This document shows, piece by piece, positions 52,989 to 61,652 of a DNA stretch of 64,000 nt. The DNA comes from Paraburkholderia kururiensis. Its GTDB lineage: Bacteria > Pseudomonadota > Gammaproteobacteria > Burkholderiales > Burkholderiaceae. The stretch covers positions 1,922,001 through 1,986,000 of the forward strand of contig NZ_CP139965.1 in assembly GCF_034424375.1 (NCBI RefSeq), written 5' to 3'. Each line of letters starts with the position of its first letter. The first letter of the stretch is position 1. The notes under the pieces were generated by a model, which was not told the DNA's origin, did no database searches, and saw nothing but the letters and a program-made list of their open reading frames with translations. Both the position numbers and the translations under genes were made by a program.

Positions 52989-54245
52989 GTGAGCACTATT
53001 TCATCCCATCAGAATGCGATAGACGTGGCGATCATCGGCGCCGGTCCCGCGGGCGCGGTTGCGGCTGCGTTGCTCAGGAAGGCCGGGCGTTCGGTGCTCG
53101 TGCTGGAACGCCAGCACTTTCCGCGCTTTTCGATCGGCGAGAGCCTGCTGCCGCAGAGCATGGCGTATCTCGAAGAAGCCGGCATGCTGCAGACGCTGGT
53201 GGAAGCCGGCTTTCAGTACAAGAACGGCGCGCGTTTCGTGTGGCGCGACCAGTCGTCGTCGTTCGATTTTCGCGACAAGCACACGCCGGGCTGGGGTACG
53301 ACCTGGCAGGTGGAGCGCGCGCAATTCGACGACCTGCTGATTCGCTGCGCCGCGCAGCAGGGCGCCGAAGTGCGCTTCGGGCATACCGTGCGAGCGATCG
53401 AAACGGGTAGCGCGCCCGTGCTTCAGGTCACTGACGAAGACGGCCGGAGCTACGAGGTGCACGCACGCTTCGTGTTCGACGCCAGCGGGTTCGGCCGGGT
53501 GCTGCCGCGCCTCTTGAACCTCGAGGCGCCCACGGGACTGCCCACACGCTCGGCCCTCTTCAGCCACGTGCGCGACGGCCTGCCGCTCGACGCGACGGAC
53601 CGCAACAAGATCTGCATCGCGACGCACCCGCAGCGGCGCGACGTCTGGTTCTGGATGATTCCGCTCGCGGGCGGTCGTTCGTCGGTGGGGTGCGTGGCGG
53701 ACGCCGCGTTTCTGGACGTCGCGGAATCGGCGCGCGAAGAAAGACTGCGTACGCTGATTCGCGAGGAGCCCACGCTGAACCGTCTCATCGGAGACGCGCC
53801 GTTCCTGATGCCGGTGAACCATATCGGCGGCTATTCGGCGAACGTCGAGCGCCTGCACGGACCGGGCTACGCGTTGCTCGGCAACGCGGGAGAGTTTCTG
53901 GACCCGGTGTTCTCCTCGGGCGTCACCATTGCGCTGCGCTCCGCGCATCTCGCCGTGAAGACGCTCGAGCGGCAATTGAGCGGCGAGACAGTCGACTGGC
54001 ACGGCGATTACGATGTGCCGCTGCGCAAGGGCATCGATACGTTCCGTGCGTTCGTCGAGCGCTGGTACACGGGTGAGTTGCAGGACATCATCTACTACCC
54101 GCAGCAGACGCCCGGCATTCGCCGCATGATCAGCGCGGTGCTGGCGGGATACGCGTGGGACGAGTCGAACCCGTATGTCGCGGACCCGGTCCGGCGGCTC
54201 GATGCGCTCCATGACGCGTGCACCGTGTTCGGGCCGGCGCGATGA
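52989..54245 (+). CDS. Flavin-dependent halogenase-like enzyme
   Basis: This 418-residue flavoprotein has the FAD-binding GAGPAGAVAAALL near residue 17 and GESLLPQSM near 50. Three marks of FADH2-dependent halogenases are present: a Lys at residue 78 (QYKNGARF) where the catalytic Lys lies in PltA/PrnA-type enzymes, the WxWxIP motif (WFWMIP, 220-225) and F-x2-P-x2-S-x-G (FLDPVFSSG, 303-311). Phenol and pyrrole halogenases are the closest type by eye; plain geranylgeranyl reductase-like or monooxygenase roles remain possible. Xanthomonadin and flexirubin pigments are often halogenated, so the aryl ring or polyene chain here may be too. It needs a flavin reductase, not seen nearby. Confidence 0.78.
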   Translation: MSTISSHQNAIDVAIIGAGPAGAVAAALLRKAGRSVLVLERQHFPRFSIGESLLPQSMAYLEEAGMLQTLVEAGFQYKNGARFVWRDQSSSFDFRDKHTPGWGTTWQVERAQFDDLLIRCAAQQGAEVRFGHTVRAIETGSAPVLQVTDEDGRSYEVHARFVFDASGFGRVLPRLLNLEAPTGLPTRSALFSHVRDGLPLDATDRNKICIATHPQRRDVWFWMIPLAGGRSSVGCVADAAFLDVAESAREERLRTLIREEPTLNRLIGDAPFLMPVNHIGGYSANVERLHGPGYALLGNAGEFLDPVFSSGVTIALRSAHLAVKTLERQLSGETVDWHGDYDVPLRKGIDTFRAFVERWYTGELQDIIYYPQQTPGIRRMISAVLAGYAWDESNPYVADPVRRLDALHDACTVFGPAR

Positions 54246-54296
54246 ACGCGGTCCCTATGATGTGCCGGCCGCAGGCATGACGAACCGGGAAGCGCA

Positions 54297-54899
54297 ATGC
54301 CGAATCTGGACACGTTGCTGAAGATGTCGCTGTACGTGGCGCTCGTGCTTGTCATGCCGGGCCCGACGAACACGCTGTTGCTTTCGTCGGGACTCAAGGT
54401 GGGACTGCGCGGCACGTGGCCGCTTCTGATTGCCGAGGCGCTCGGCTATCTCGCGGGCATTGCCGCGTGGGGATTCTTCCTGAGCGCTCTCGCCGTGGGC
54501 CGGCCGTGGCTGCCGGCCGCGGTCAAGCTGGTGAGCGCCGCCTACATCCTGCTGCTCGCGGTGAAGATGTGGGGCGCGAGCCGCACGTTGCACGACGTGC
54601 CGGGCGGCCCTGTCACGTTTCGCGACCTCTTCGTGACGACGCTGCTGAATCCGAAGGCGCTGTTGTTTGCGAGCACGCTGTTTCCGCTGGAAGCGTTTCA
54701 CTCCATCCGCTATTTCGCCTCGACGATCGCCGCGTTCCTGATGGTGCTGATACCGGTGGGAATCGGCTGGTCGTGCCTTGGCGGGCTGCTCACGGCGCGT
54801 CGCGCGTGGGCGCGGCACACGTCGACGCTGTTGCGTGGTGCCTGCGTCGTGCTGGTCGCGTTCTCGGGTTCGCTGCTGTATTCGGTCTTCAACCGGTAG
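54297..54899 (+). CDS. LysE-family amino acid exporter
   Basis: This 200-residue inner-membrane protein has about six hydrophobic segments and the LysE/RhtB start pattern (VMPGPTNTLLLSSGLKVG, residues 19-36), then TTLLNPKALLFASTLFP near 110. It exports amino acids or related small metabolites; substrate unknown. It lies 51 bp after the halogenase-like gene, with its own weak ribosome site. Whether it belongs to the polyene cluster or is unrelated cannot be told. Confidence 0.85.
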   Translation: MPNLDTLLKMSLYVALVLVMPGPTNTLLLSSGLKVGLRGTWPLLIAEALGYLAGIAAWGFFLSALAVGRPWLPAAVKLVSAAYILLLAVKMWGASRTLHDVPGGPVTFRDLFVTTLLNPKALLFASTLFPLEAFHSIRYFASTIAAFLMVLIPVGIGWSCLGGLLTARRAWARHTSTLLRGACVVLVAFSGSLLYSVFNR

Positions 54900-54922
54900 C
54901 GGGCACGACAGAACATGCCCGC
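54899..54922. terminator. Stem-loop between convergent genes
   Basis: GCGGGCA and TGCCCGC form a 7-bp stem around ten bases, between the ends of the LysE gene and zwf. No T-run follows, so its terminator role is weakly supported. Confidence 0.35.
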
Positions 54923-54937
54923 CACCCGCTCCGACGT

Positions 54938-56413
54938 TCAGGCTTCTTCAGCCCAGGCCATGTTCTCGCGCGCCATCAGCGCCGACGACGCAGCCGGCCC
55001 ATAAGTGCCCGCCGTATAGCTGCGCGGCCGGTCGCCCAGTTCCTTCCAGCCGTTCAGAATAGGCTCCACCCACGCCCACGCCGCTTCGAGTTCGTCGCGG
55101 CGCATGAAGTGCGTGAGACGTCCGCGGATCACGTCGATCAGCAACCGCTCGTACGCCTCGGCGCGGCGCCCCGTGAAGGCCTGCTGCAAATCCAGATTGA
55201 GGTTCACGGGCAGCATGTGCAGGCCGCTGCCGGGTTCCTTCGCGAGCATCTGCAGCTGGATGGACTCTTCGGGCTGCAGCTGGATCACGAGACGATTGCC
55301 GTACTTGCGCGGACCGCTCGGGATGATCGAGAACGGCAGGTCGGCGAAGTCGATCACGATTTCCGAGCGGCGCTTCGGCAGGCGCTTGCCCGTGCGCAGG
55401 AAGAACGGCACGTTGGCCCAGCGCCAGTTGTTGATCTGCGCGCGCAGCGCGACGAACGTTTCGGCGTGGCTGTCGGCCGGCACGTTGTCTTCTTCCAGAT
55501 AACCCTTCACGGGCTCGCCTGCCACGGCGCCTGCCGTGTACTGGCCGCGCACGGTGTCGCGCGCAATTTCGGCCATCGTCATGGGACGCAGTGAGCGCAG
55601 CACCTTCAGCTTCTCGTCGCGCACGGCATCGGGGTCGAGCGAAACGGGCGGCTCCATTGCCACGATGCACAGCAGCTGGAGCAGGTGGTTCTGCACCATG
55701 TCGCGCATGGCGCCCGTCTGGTCATAGAAGCCCGCGCGGCTGCCCACGCCCACCGTTTCGGCCACGGTGATCTGCACGCTCTTGATGTAGGGAGCCTGCC
55801 AGAGCGGGCCGAAGATGGCGTTGCCGAAGCGCAGCACCATGAGGTTCTGCACCGTCTCTTTGCCGAGGTAATGGTCGATCCGGTAGATCTGCTGCTCGGG
55901 AAAGTGCTGGCCCACCGAGGCGTTGATGGCGCGCGCCGATTCGAGGTCGTGGCCGAGCGGCTTTTCCAGCACCACGCGCGCGTGCTCGTCGACGAGGCCG
56001 CAGGCCGTGAGGTTGTCGCAGATGGTGGTGAAAAGCTCGGGCGAGGTCGCGAGATAGAACACGCGCTGTGCGCTGCGGCGCGCGGCGGCGCACAGGCGGC
56101 TGTAGTCGCCCTGGGCGCCCACGTCGATGCGCACGTAGTCGAAGAGGGCGAGGAATCTGTCCCACGCGAGCGCGTCGAGCGCCTTGCTGTCGACGAACGG
56201 GCGCGAGTGCTCTTCCATGAAGGACAGATACTGCTCGCGCGTCCAGTCGCGGCGGCCGATGGCGATGATGCGCGTATCGGCCGGCAGGTTGCCGTGCAGG
56301 TGGGCCATGTAGAGCGCCGGCAGCAGCTTGCGCGCGGACAGGTCTCCGGCGCCGCCGAAGATGATCATGTCGAGCGGGCGGTCTGACGCTGCGGATGGGG
56401 CCTGAGTGGTCAT
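54938..56413 (-). CDS. zwf: Glucose-6-phosphate 1-dehydrogenase
   Basis: This 491-residue enzyme oxidises glucose 6-phosphate and makes NADPH for the pentose phosphate or Entner-Doudoroff route. The nucleotide loop is FGGAGDLSARKLLPALY (residues 15-31), the active site is RIDHYLGKETVQNLM near 180, and EKPLGHDLESA precedes it. Family length and start are normal. It stands alone here, without pgl or edd beside it. NADPH from it would be useful to the reductive polyene pathway, but this link is not shown. Confidence 0.96.
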   Translation of the reverse strand: MTTQAPSAASDRPLDMIIFGGAGDLSARKLLPALYMAHLHGNLPADTRIIAIGRRDWTREQYLSFMEEHSRPFVDSKALDALAWDRFLALFDYVRIDVGAQGDYSRLCAAARRSAQRVFYLATSPELFTTICDNLTACGLVDEHARVVLEKPLGHDLESARAINASVGQHFPEQQIYRIDHYLGKETVQNLMVLRFGNAIFGPLWQAPYIKSVQITVAETVGVGSRAGFYDQTGAMRDMVQNHLLQLLCIVAMEPPVSLDPDAVRDEKLKVLRSLRPMTMAEIARDTVRGQYTAGAVAGEPVKGYLEEDNVPADSHAETFVALRAQINNWRWANVPFFLRTGKRLPKRRSEIVIDFADLPFSIIPSGPRKYGNRLVIQLQPEESIQLQMLAKEPGSGLHMLPVNLNLDLQQAFTGRRAEAYERLLIDVIRGRLTHFMRRDELEAAWAWVEPILNGWKELGDRPRSYTAGTYGPAASSALMARENMAWAEEA

Positions 56414-56881
56414 GGTGCGTTTGGAGGTGGACGGTTAGGGGCCGGGTTGAGACGGACCGGAGCGAATCGGCACCGGGCGGGATTGACCGGGACCGATGCG
56501 GACCGCGGGCGCCCGCATGCGGGTGACGCGCCAGGCGTCTTCCCGCAGGCATCTGCGGTGCACGCTATGGTGCCCGTTTATCGGCGTTCGTGCAGGAAGG
56601 CGCTGCGCACGAAGACGCAGAGAGCGCACAGGCCGGCACGGCCGCCTGTGCGTATCTTAGGGGAAATTTGACGGCAGGCCGCCGGCTTGTGCGGAGCGTG
56701 TGGGCTTGTGCTGGAGTGGGCCAGGGTGTTGTGCTTCGTTTTGACTCGTTGCGCTTCGTCGCTGCACGCCACGGCGGTGGCGCCGTGGTGCGCCATCGTG
56801 CCCGGCTGGCACTGGACTGCGCGCGTCAAGCCGCCTGAGCCGCGCTGCTTGCCGCCGTGCGGGCCGCGGCGGCGGCGTCCG
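56414..56881. other. Intergenic region upstream of zwf
   Basis: About 470 bases lie between the zwf start and the end of the MipA/OmpV gene. Near 56448-56510 there are imperfect GGACCG/GGATTGACCGG repeats. I see no gene, RNA or T-run terminator. Confidence 0.5.
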
Positions 56882-57733
56882 TCAGAACTGGTACGTCACC
56901 GTCATGTCGAGCACGGTGCCGGTTGCGCGCTGCGTGATCGGGCTGTGCACGGCGTCGCCGACCAGTTGCTGGATCGCGGCGTCGCCGCTTGCGAGCCAGT
57001 GCTTGTTGATGATCCAGGTCGCGCTCACGCCGAAGCCGAACGACTTGACGCCCGCGCCCGCACGGTAGGCCGGATGGCCGGAGCGGGCCGCCTCGTTCGG
57101 GGTCACGCCGAACCAGCTGTTCATGTAGCGCGAGTCCGCGAAGGTCACGCCCGGGCCCGCGAACCAGACGAACTTCTGGGAGCTGCCGGGCATCGGCATA
57201 TAGGCGCCCAGGTCCGCGACCCAGCCGTTCGAGCCGCCGAAATAGCGCCTCACGTCCGCGCGTAGCACGAGCGGGAACGACTTCGAGATCACGTACTCGC
57301 CGGCCAGCTTGACCGCCGGAGCCGGGTTGATGTTGTCCATGCCGCCGAGCCGGCTGGAGTCGTCGCGCGCGCGGCGGCCCAGGTCGTAAGCCGCGCCGAG
57401 CGAGACGCGCCAGTTCGGCCCGGACAGCACGTTCATGCCGATGCCTTCACCGGTCGACAGGAAGAAGAGGTCGCGGTAGCGGATGTCGATGCTCGGGCCG
57501 GCCACCATGTGATGGCGGTCGGAGCCGTCGTAAAGGGGGCGAAAGCTGGCCGCGGGACCGACACGGATACGCCACGTCGGCAGCGAAGGCTGCATGAGTT
57601 TTTCGAGAGGAATGCCCGCCGTGTACTGCCATTCGGCGAGCGGCGACGGCGTCTGTGCCGAGGCGGGGGTGGCCAGTGCTGCTGCGAGCGTGGCAATGAC
57701 CGATGCCGCTGCGGCGGTCGTGCGCTTGTGCAT
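56882..57733 (-). CDS. MipA/OmpV-family outer-membrane protein
   Basis: This 283-residue protein has a signal peptide (cleavage at ASA-QTPSP, about residue 27) and a C-terminal half of alternating strands ending in Phe (VLDMTVTYQF), the outer-membrane beta-barrel signature. Patterns such as RIRVGPAASFRPLYDGS, GPSIDIRYRDLFFLSTGEGIG and WFGVTPNEAARSG are typical of MipA/OmpV proteins. They serve as scaffolds or pores in the outer membrane; the precise role here is unknown. It is divergent from the 120-aa gene across about 420 bp. Confidence 0.9.
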   Translation of the reverse strand: MHKRTTAAAASVIATLAAALATPASAQTPSPLAEWQYTAGIPLEKLMQPSLPTWRIRVGPAASFRPLYDGSDRHHMVAGPSIDIRYRDLFFLSTGEGIGMNVLSGPNWRVSLGAAYDLGRRARDDSSRLGGMDNINPAPAVKLAGEYVISKSFPLVLRADVRRYFGGSNGWVADLGAYMPMPGSSQKFVWFAGPGVTFADSRYMNSWFGVTPNEAARSGHPAYRAGAGVKSFGFGVSATWIINKHWLASGDAAIQQLVGDAVHSPITQRATGTVLDMTVTYQF

Positions 57734-58152
57734 GAATGAGCTCCTGTAGGACCCCGTTGCGATTCAGGCGACCGGTCGCGGCACGACACGCCGCCGCGCG
57801 CAGGCGGCCCATGTCGCCGCCGATGCCATGGTCTTGCAATGGGGCGCAATCAAGCGGGGAAGCAAGAGCTGTTCCGAGGCACTGTCGCGTGAGCGCATCG
57901 CTTCCGTTTCAGCCTCGTTTCGTCCTCGCTCTGCCTTGTTGCGGCGCGGCCGGCGGGCTCGCTACGTGCGGGTGTGCCCGGTGGCGGGGCAGCGTTTCGG
58001 CATGGCCGTTTTATGTTACTGGACGTAACCGCATGGGCGTTCGCGCGATCTTATGCAGCAGTTATTACAAAGCTGAAATACGCGGGAAGCGAGCCTGCGA
58101 TATAGTCCGGGCAACCATCAGGACGTAAGCACATCTGCAAAAAGGGTGAATC
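57734..58152. other. Divergent intergenic region
   Basis: About 420 bases separate the MipA/OmpV gene and the 120-aa gene. A GATATAGT at 58099-58106 could be the -10 of the latter, whose AAAAGG ribosome site is at 58140. No coding sequence is supported. Confidence 0.45.
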
Positions 58153-58515
58153 ATGAAGTTCGCGCGTGTTGTTGCATGGGTGGCGGGAGGACTGGCGATT
58201 GGCGTGTCGAGTGCGGCGTTGGCTGGCGTGAGCGTGGGCGTGAACATCGGCATTCCGGCACCGGTTTATGTCGCGCCGGCTCCGGTCTATGCGCCACCGC
58301 CTCCGCCTGTCGTCTATCAGCCGGCGCCTATCTATCCCGCGCCTGTCTATCCGGCGCCCGCCATCGTGATCGGCTGGCATGGCGACCGCTATTGGGACGG
58401 TCGCCGCTACTGGGACCGCGACGAGTGGTACCGCTATCACCGCGGCTGGGACCGCGGACGCCACGGCGGCTGGGATCATGGCCATGGCGGCGGCCATGAC
58501 GGATGGCGCCATTGA
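58153..58515 (+). CDS. Exported Pro/Tyr- then His/Gly/Trp-rich small protein
   Basis: This 120-residue protein has a signal peptide (cleavage near ALA-GV, residue 24). Residues 30-75 are a Pro/Tyr/Val-rich repeat (PVYVAPAPVYAPPPPPVV, then PAPIYPAPVYPAPA). The C-terminus is rich in Trp, Arg, Asp, His and Gly (GRRYWDRDEWYRYHRG; HGGWDHGHGGGHDGW). Similar YXWP/PXX-repeat exported proteins are frequent in Burkholderia, with no known function. The His-rich tail could bind metal. Placement beside an outer-membrane protein suggests an envelope site. Confidence 0.8.
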   Translation: MKFARVVAWVAGGLAIGVSSAALAGVSVGVNIGIPAPVYVAPAPVYAPPPPPVVYQPAPIYPAPVYPAPAIVIGWHGDRYWDGRRYWDRDEWYRYHRGWDRGRHGGWDHGHGGGHDGWRH

Positions 58516-58576
58516 CCTGCGATGGCGAGGCGCTTTCGAACGCTATGGCGCCTTGCAGGTAAGCTGACGCAAGCCG

Positions 58577-58607
58577 AAAAAAAACCGCTCGTAAGAGCGG
58601 TTTTTTT
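58577..58607. terminator. Bidirectional terminator
   Basis: A perfect AACCGCTC / GAGCGGTT stem with GTAA loop is flanked by A-runs before and T-runs after. It can end both the 120-aa gene on the plus strand and fabI on the minus strand. Confidence 0.88.
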
Positions 58608-58688
58608 ATGGGTCGCGAAAGGGCGTGAAGCTCGGTACTCAGGCCGCCTGCTGGGGCAGAGGATGTGGCCGGCGCTTGTCTGCCTCGC

Positions 58689-59480
58689 TCATTCTTCCGT
58701 GGGGGCCATGCCGCCCACCACGGCATTGAAGCCGCTGTCGACGTGGACGATTTCTGCGGTAATACCCGAGGCCAGTTCGGAGAGCAGGAACGCCGCCGTA
58801 TTGCCGACCTGCTCGATCGTCACGTTGCGCTTGAGCGGCGCGTTGTGCTCCACGAAGTCGAGAATCTTGCCGAAGCTCTTGATGCCGCTCGCAGCGAGCG
58901 TCTTGATCGGGCCTGCGGAAATGCCGTTCACCCGCACGCTCTTGCCGCCGAGCGAAACCGCCATGTAGCGCACGCTCGCTTCGAGCGCGGCCTTGGCGAG
59001 CCCCATCGTGTTGTAGTTCGGGATGGCACGCTCGGCGCCGAGGTACGAGAGCGTGAGCAGCGACGCCTCGGGCGAGAGCAGCGGCAGCGCCGCCTTGGCG
59101 AGCGCGGCGAAGCTGTACGCCGAGATGTCGTGGGCGATGCGGAAGTTCTCGCGCGTCATGCCTTCGAGGAAGTCGCCCGAGATTGCCTCGCGCGGCGCGA
59201 AGCCGATGGAGTGGACGAGGCCGTCGAGGCTGTCCCAGTGCTGCTTGAGCGAGACGAAGAGCGCTTCGATTTGCGCGTCGTCGGCCACGTCGCACGGGAA
59301 GACGAGATCGCTGCCGAACTCCGCGGCGAATTCGGAAATGCGGTCCTTGAAGCGCTCGCCGACGTACGTGAAGGCGAGTTCGGCGCCTTCACGCCGGCAC
59401 GCCTGAGCGATACCGTAGGCGATGGAGCGGTTCGACAGAAGACCCGTCAACAGGATGCGTTTGCCGGCCAGAAAGCCCAT
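58689..59480 (-). CDS. fabI: Enoyl-ACP reductase I
   Basis: This 263-residue NADH enzyme catalyses the last reduction of each fatty acid cycle and is the triclosan target. N-terminal GKRILLTGLLSNRSIAYGIA binds NADH, LTLSYLGAERAIPNYN and MGLAKAALE hold the catalytic Tyr and Lys, and AGPIKTLAASGI is the substrate loop. Length and start match the family. It is a single gene, divergent from the yej operon and sharing a terminator with the gene downstream. No such reductase is in the polyene cluster, as expected. Confidence 0.97.
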   Translation of the reverse strand: MGFLAGKRILLTGLLSNRSIAYGIAQACRREGAELAFTYVGERFKDRISEFAAEFGSDLVFPCDVADDAQIEALFVSLKQHWDSLDGLVHSIGFAPREAISGDFLEGMTRENFRIAHDISAYSFAALAKAALPLLSPEASLLTLSYLGAERAIPNYNTMGLAKAALEASVRYMAVSLGGKSVRVNGISAGPIKTLAASGIKSFGKILDFVEHNAPLKRNVTIEQVGNTAAFLLSELASGITAEIVHVDSGFNAVVGGMAPTEE

Positions 59481-59588
59481 GAATTCTCCTAATGTGGGGC
59501 GGCGCGCCGCTGTCTATGGTGCGCGGCGTCGCGCAGGTTGGGTAGAATTCTCTCACACTGCAACCGCCAACTGGATAAACAAGCCCTT

Positions 59589-61571
59589 ATGACAACTGGC
59601 TCGCCAAGCGGCTCGCGACGGGGCGGGGCATCGCTCGACAGAGGCCGTTATGCGGCCGTTATATCTGTCTGTCGTGCGGCCCGTCGTGCTGCCTCCGGTG
59701 CCTGGCGCACATGGCGCAACACGGGGCGTGCCGCAGTCGCGTTATCGGCTGCAACGGTGCTCGTCGCCTTCACCGCGATGCAGTCGGCCTGGGGCGCCTA
59801 TGCCATCGCGCAGTATGGCGAACCGAAGTACCCGCCCGGCTTCAGCCATTTCGATTACGTCAATCCGGCGGCGCCCAAAGGCGGCACACTCGTGCTCGCT
59901 AATCCGAACCGGCTCACGAGCTTCGACAAGTTCAACCTCTTCACGATGCGCGGCAACCCGGCGCCTGGCCTCGGATTGTCGCTGGAGAGCCTCACCACGG
60001 GAAGCTCGGACGAAGTGGCATCGGCATACGGGCTCCTTGCCGACGACATTCGAGTCGCGTCCGACGGCATGTCCGTCACGTTCCACATCAATCCGCGCGC
60101 ACACTTCTCGAACGGCGACCCCGTCACGGCGGCAGACGTGAAGTTCTCGCTCGATATGCTCAAGAGCCGGCAGGCCGCGCCGCCCGTCGTCCTCTCGTAT
60201 GCCGACATCACGCGCGCCGTGGTGGTGGACCCATCCACGGTGCGCTTCGAGTTTCGAGCGCACAACCGCGAACTGCCGCTGATCGCGGGCAGCATGCCGG
60301 TGTTCTCGCACAAATGGGGATTGCGGCCCGACGGCACACGCATTCCGTTCGACCAGCTCGCATTCGAAAAGCCGATAGGCAGCGGCCCGTATCTCATCGA
60401 GAGCTACTCGAACGCGCGCACGATCACCTATCGCCGCGATCCGAATTACTGGGGCGCCAATCTGCCGGTGCGTGCCGGCATGTACAACTTCGAGCGCATC
60501 GTCTACAAGCTCTATGCCGACGACGTCGCCCGTCTCGAAGCGTTCAAGGCCGGCGAATACGACGCGCTCGTCGAATACGTGGCGCGCAACTGGGTGCGTC
60601 GCGACGTGGGCAAACGCTTCGACAGCGGCGAGTTGCAGAAGCGCGAGTTCGAGCAGCACAACGGCGCCGGCATGCAGGGCTTCATCATGAATCTGCGTCG
60701 GCCGCTTTTTCAGGACGTGCGCGTGCGCGAGGCGCTCGACCTTGCGCTCGATTTCCAGTGGCTCAACCGGCAACTGTTCTATAGCCAGTACCGGCGCATC
60801 GACAGCTTCTTCGTGAACACAGACCTGCAGGCAAAAGGGTTGCCTTCGCCGGGCGAGCTGGCGTTGCTCGACCCGTGGCGCTCGAAGCTCGACCCCGCGG
60901 TGTTCGGGCCGCCGCCCGTACAGCCCGACACCGACCCGCCCGGCTCGCTGCGCGCCAATCTGCTCAAGGCGCGCGCACTGCTCGCGCAGGCCGGCTGGAC
61001 CTATCGCGACGGAGCGCTGCGCGACGCGCAAGGCAAGCCGTTCGAATTCGAGGTGCTCGACGACACGAGCGGCTCGGCGCGGTGGGAGCCCATCATGGCG
61101 CAGTATCAGCGCAGTCTTCAGAAGCTCGGCATCAAGGTCAGTTATCGCGCCGTGGACTTCGCGCTCTATCAGAAGCGCCTCGACGCATTCGACTTCGACA
61201 TGACGACGATCCGCTATCCCGACGTGCAGGTGCCGGGCACCGAGCAGATCGACCGCTTCGGCAGCAAAGCCGCGGACGAGGAGGGCTCAGGCAATCTGAT
61301 CGGCCTCAAGTCGCCGGTGGTGGACGCGCTGTTGCGCGCCATCGTCGCGGCACAGACGCGCGAGGCGCTTGTCGACGCGGTGCATGCGCTCGACCGGGTC
61401 TTGATGCATGGCTATTATGTGGTGCCGCAGTGGTATAGCGCGGTGCATCGCGTGGCGTTCAAGAACACGCTCGCGTGGCCGCGCACACTGCCGCTGTACT
61501 ATTCCGGGAGCGACTGGATCATCTCGACGTGGTGGTTCAAGACATCGCCTGCGGGAGCGGCGAACCAGTAG
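59589..61571 (+). CDS. yejA: Peptide ABC transporter substrate-binding protein (YejA type)
   Basis: This 660-residue exported protein belongs to the family 5 solute-binding proteins (oligopeptide/microcin C type). A long basic leader of about 50 residues precedes the hydrophobic signal core (AAVALSAATVLVAFTAMQSA, cleavage near WGA-YA). The mature protein begins with AIAQYGEPKYPPGFSHFDYVNPAAPKGG, a hallmark of YejA in two joined stretches, and contains GSGPYLIESYSNARTITYRR. It binds peptides for import through YejBEF. ATG 59589 was chosen over upstream frame; a shorter start at a later Met is possible because the leader is unusual. Confidence 0.9.
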   Translation: MTTGSPSGSRRGGASLDRGRYAAVISVCRAARRAASGAWRTWRNTGRAAVALSAATVLVAFTAMQSAWGAYAIAQYGEPKYPPGFSHFDYVNPAAPKGGTLVLANPNRLTSFDKFNLFTMRGNPAPGLGLSLESLTTGSSDEVASAYGLLADDIRVASDGMSVTFHINPRAHFSNGDPVTAADVKFSLDMLKSRQAAPPVVLSYADITRAVVVDPSTVRFEFRAHNRELPLIAGSMPVFSHKWGLRPDGTRIPFDQLAFEKPIGSGPYLIESYSNARTITYRRDPNYWGANLPVRAGMYNFERIVYKLYADDVARLEAFKAGEYDALVEYVARNWVRRDVGKRFDSGELQKREFEQHNGAGMQGFIMNLRRPLFQDVRVREALDLALDFQWLNRQLFYSQYRRIDSFFVNTDLQAKGLPSPGELALLDPWRSKLDPAVFGPPPVQPDTDPPGSLRANLLKARALLAQAGWTYRDGALRDAQGKPFEFEVLDDTSGSARWEPIMAQYQRSLQKLGIKVSYRAVDFALYQKRLDAFDFDMTTIRYPDVQVPGTEQIDRFGSKAADEEGSGNLIGLKSPVVDALLRAIVAAQTREALVDAVHALDRVLMHGYYVVPQWYSAVHRVAFKNTLAWPRTLPLYYSGSDWIISTWWFKTSPAGAANQ

Positions 61572-61652
61572 CGTAACGGCTCGTGTTTCAAGCGCGCCGA
61601 TCATGGCCGCCCGTACGCGAGCCGTCCCGTTCAAACATACGGATTGCCGCCT

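Noticed and set aside
33204..54250. Polyene cluster as a genomic island inserted at tRNA-Ser
   Set aside because: No integrase and no repeat of the tRNA 3' end was seen near the far side of the cluster. Base composition inside the cluster is like its flanks.
56687..57265. 192-codon plus-strand frame
   Set aside because: It overlaps the MipA/OmpV gene antisense and has no protein-like pattern beyond Arg/Ala/His-rich composition.
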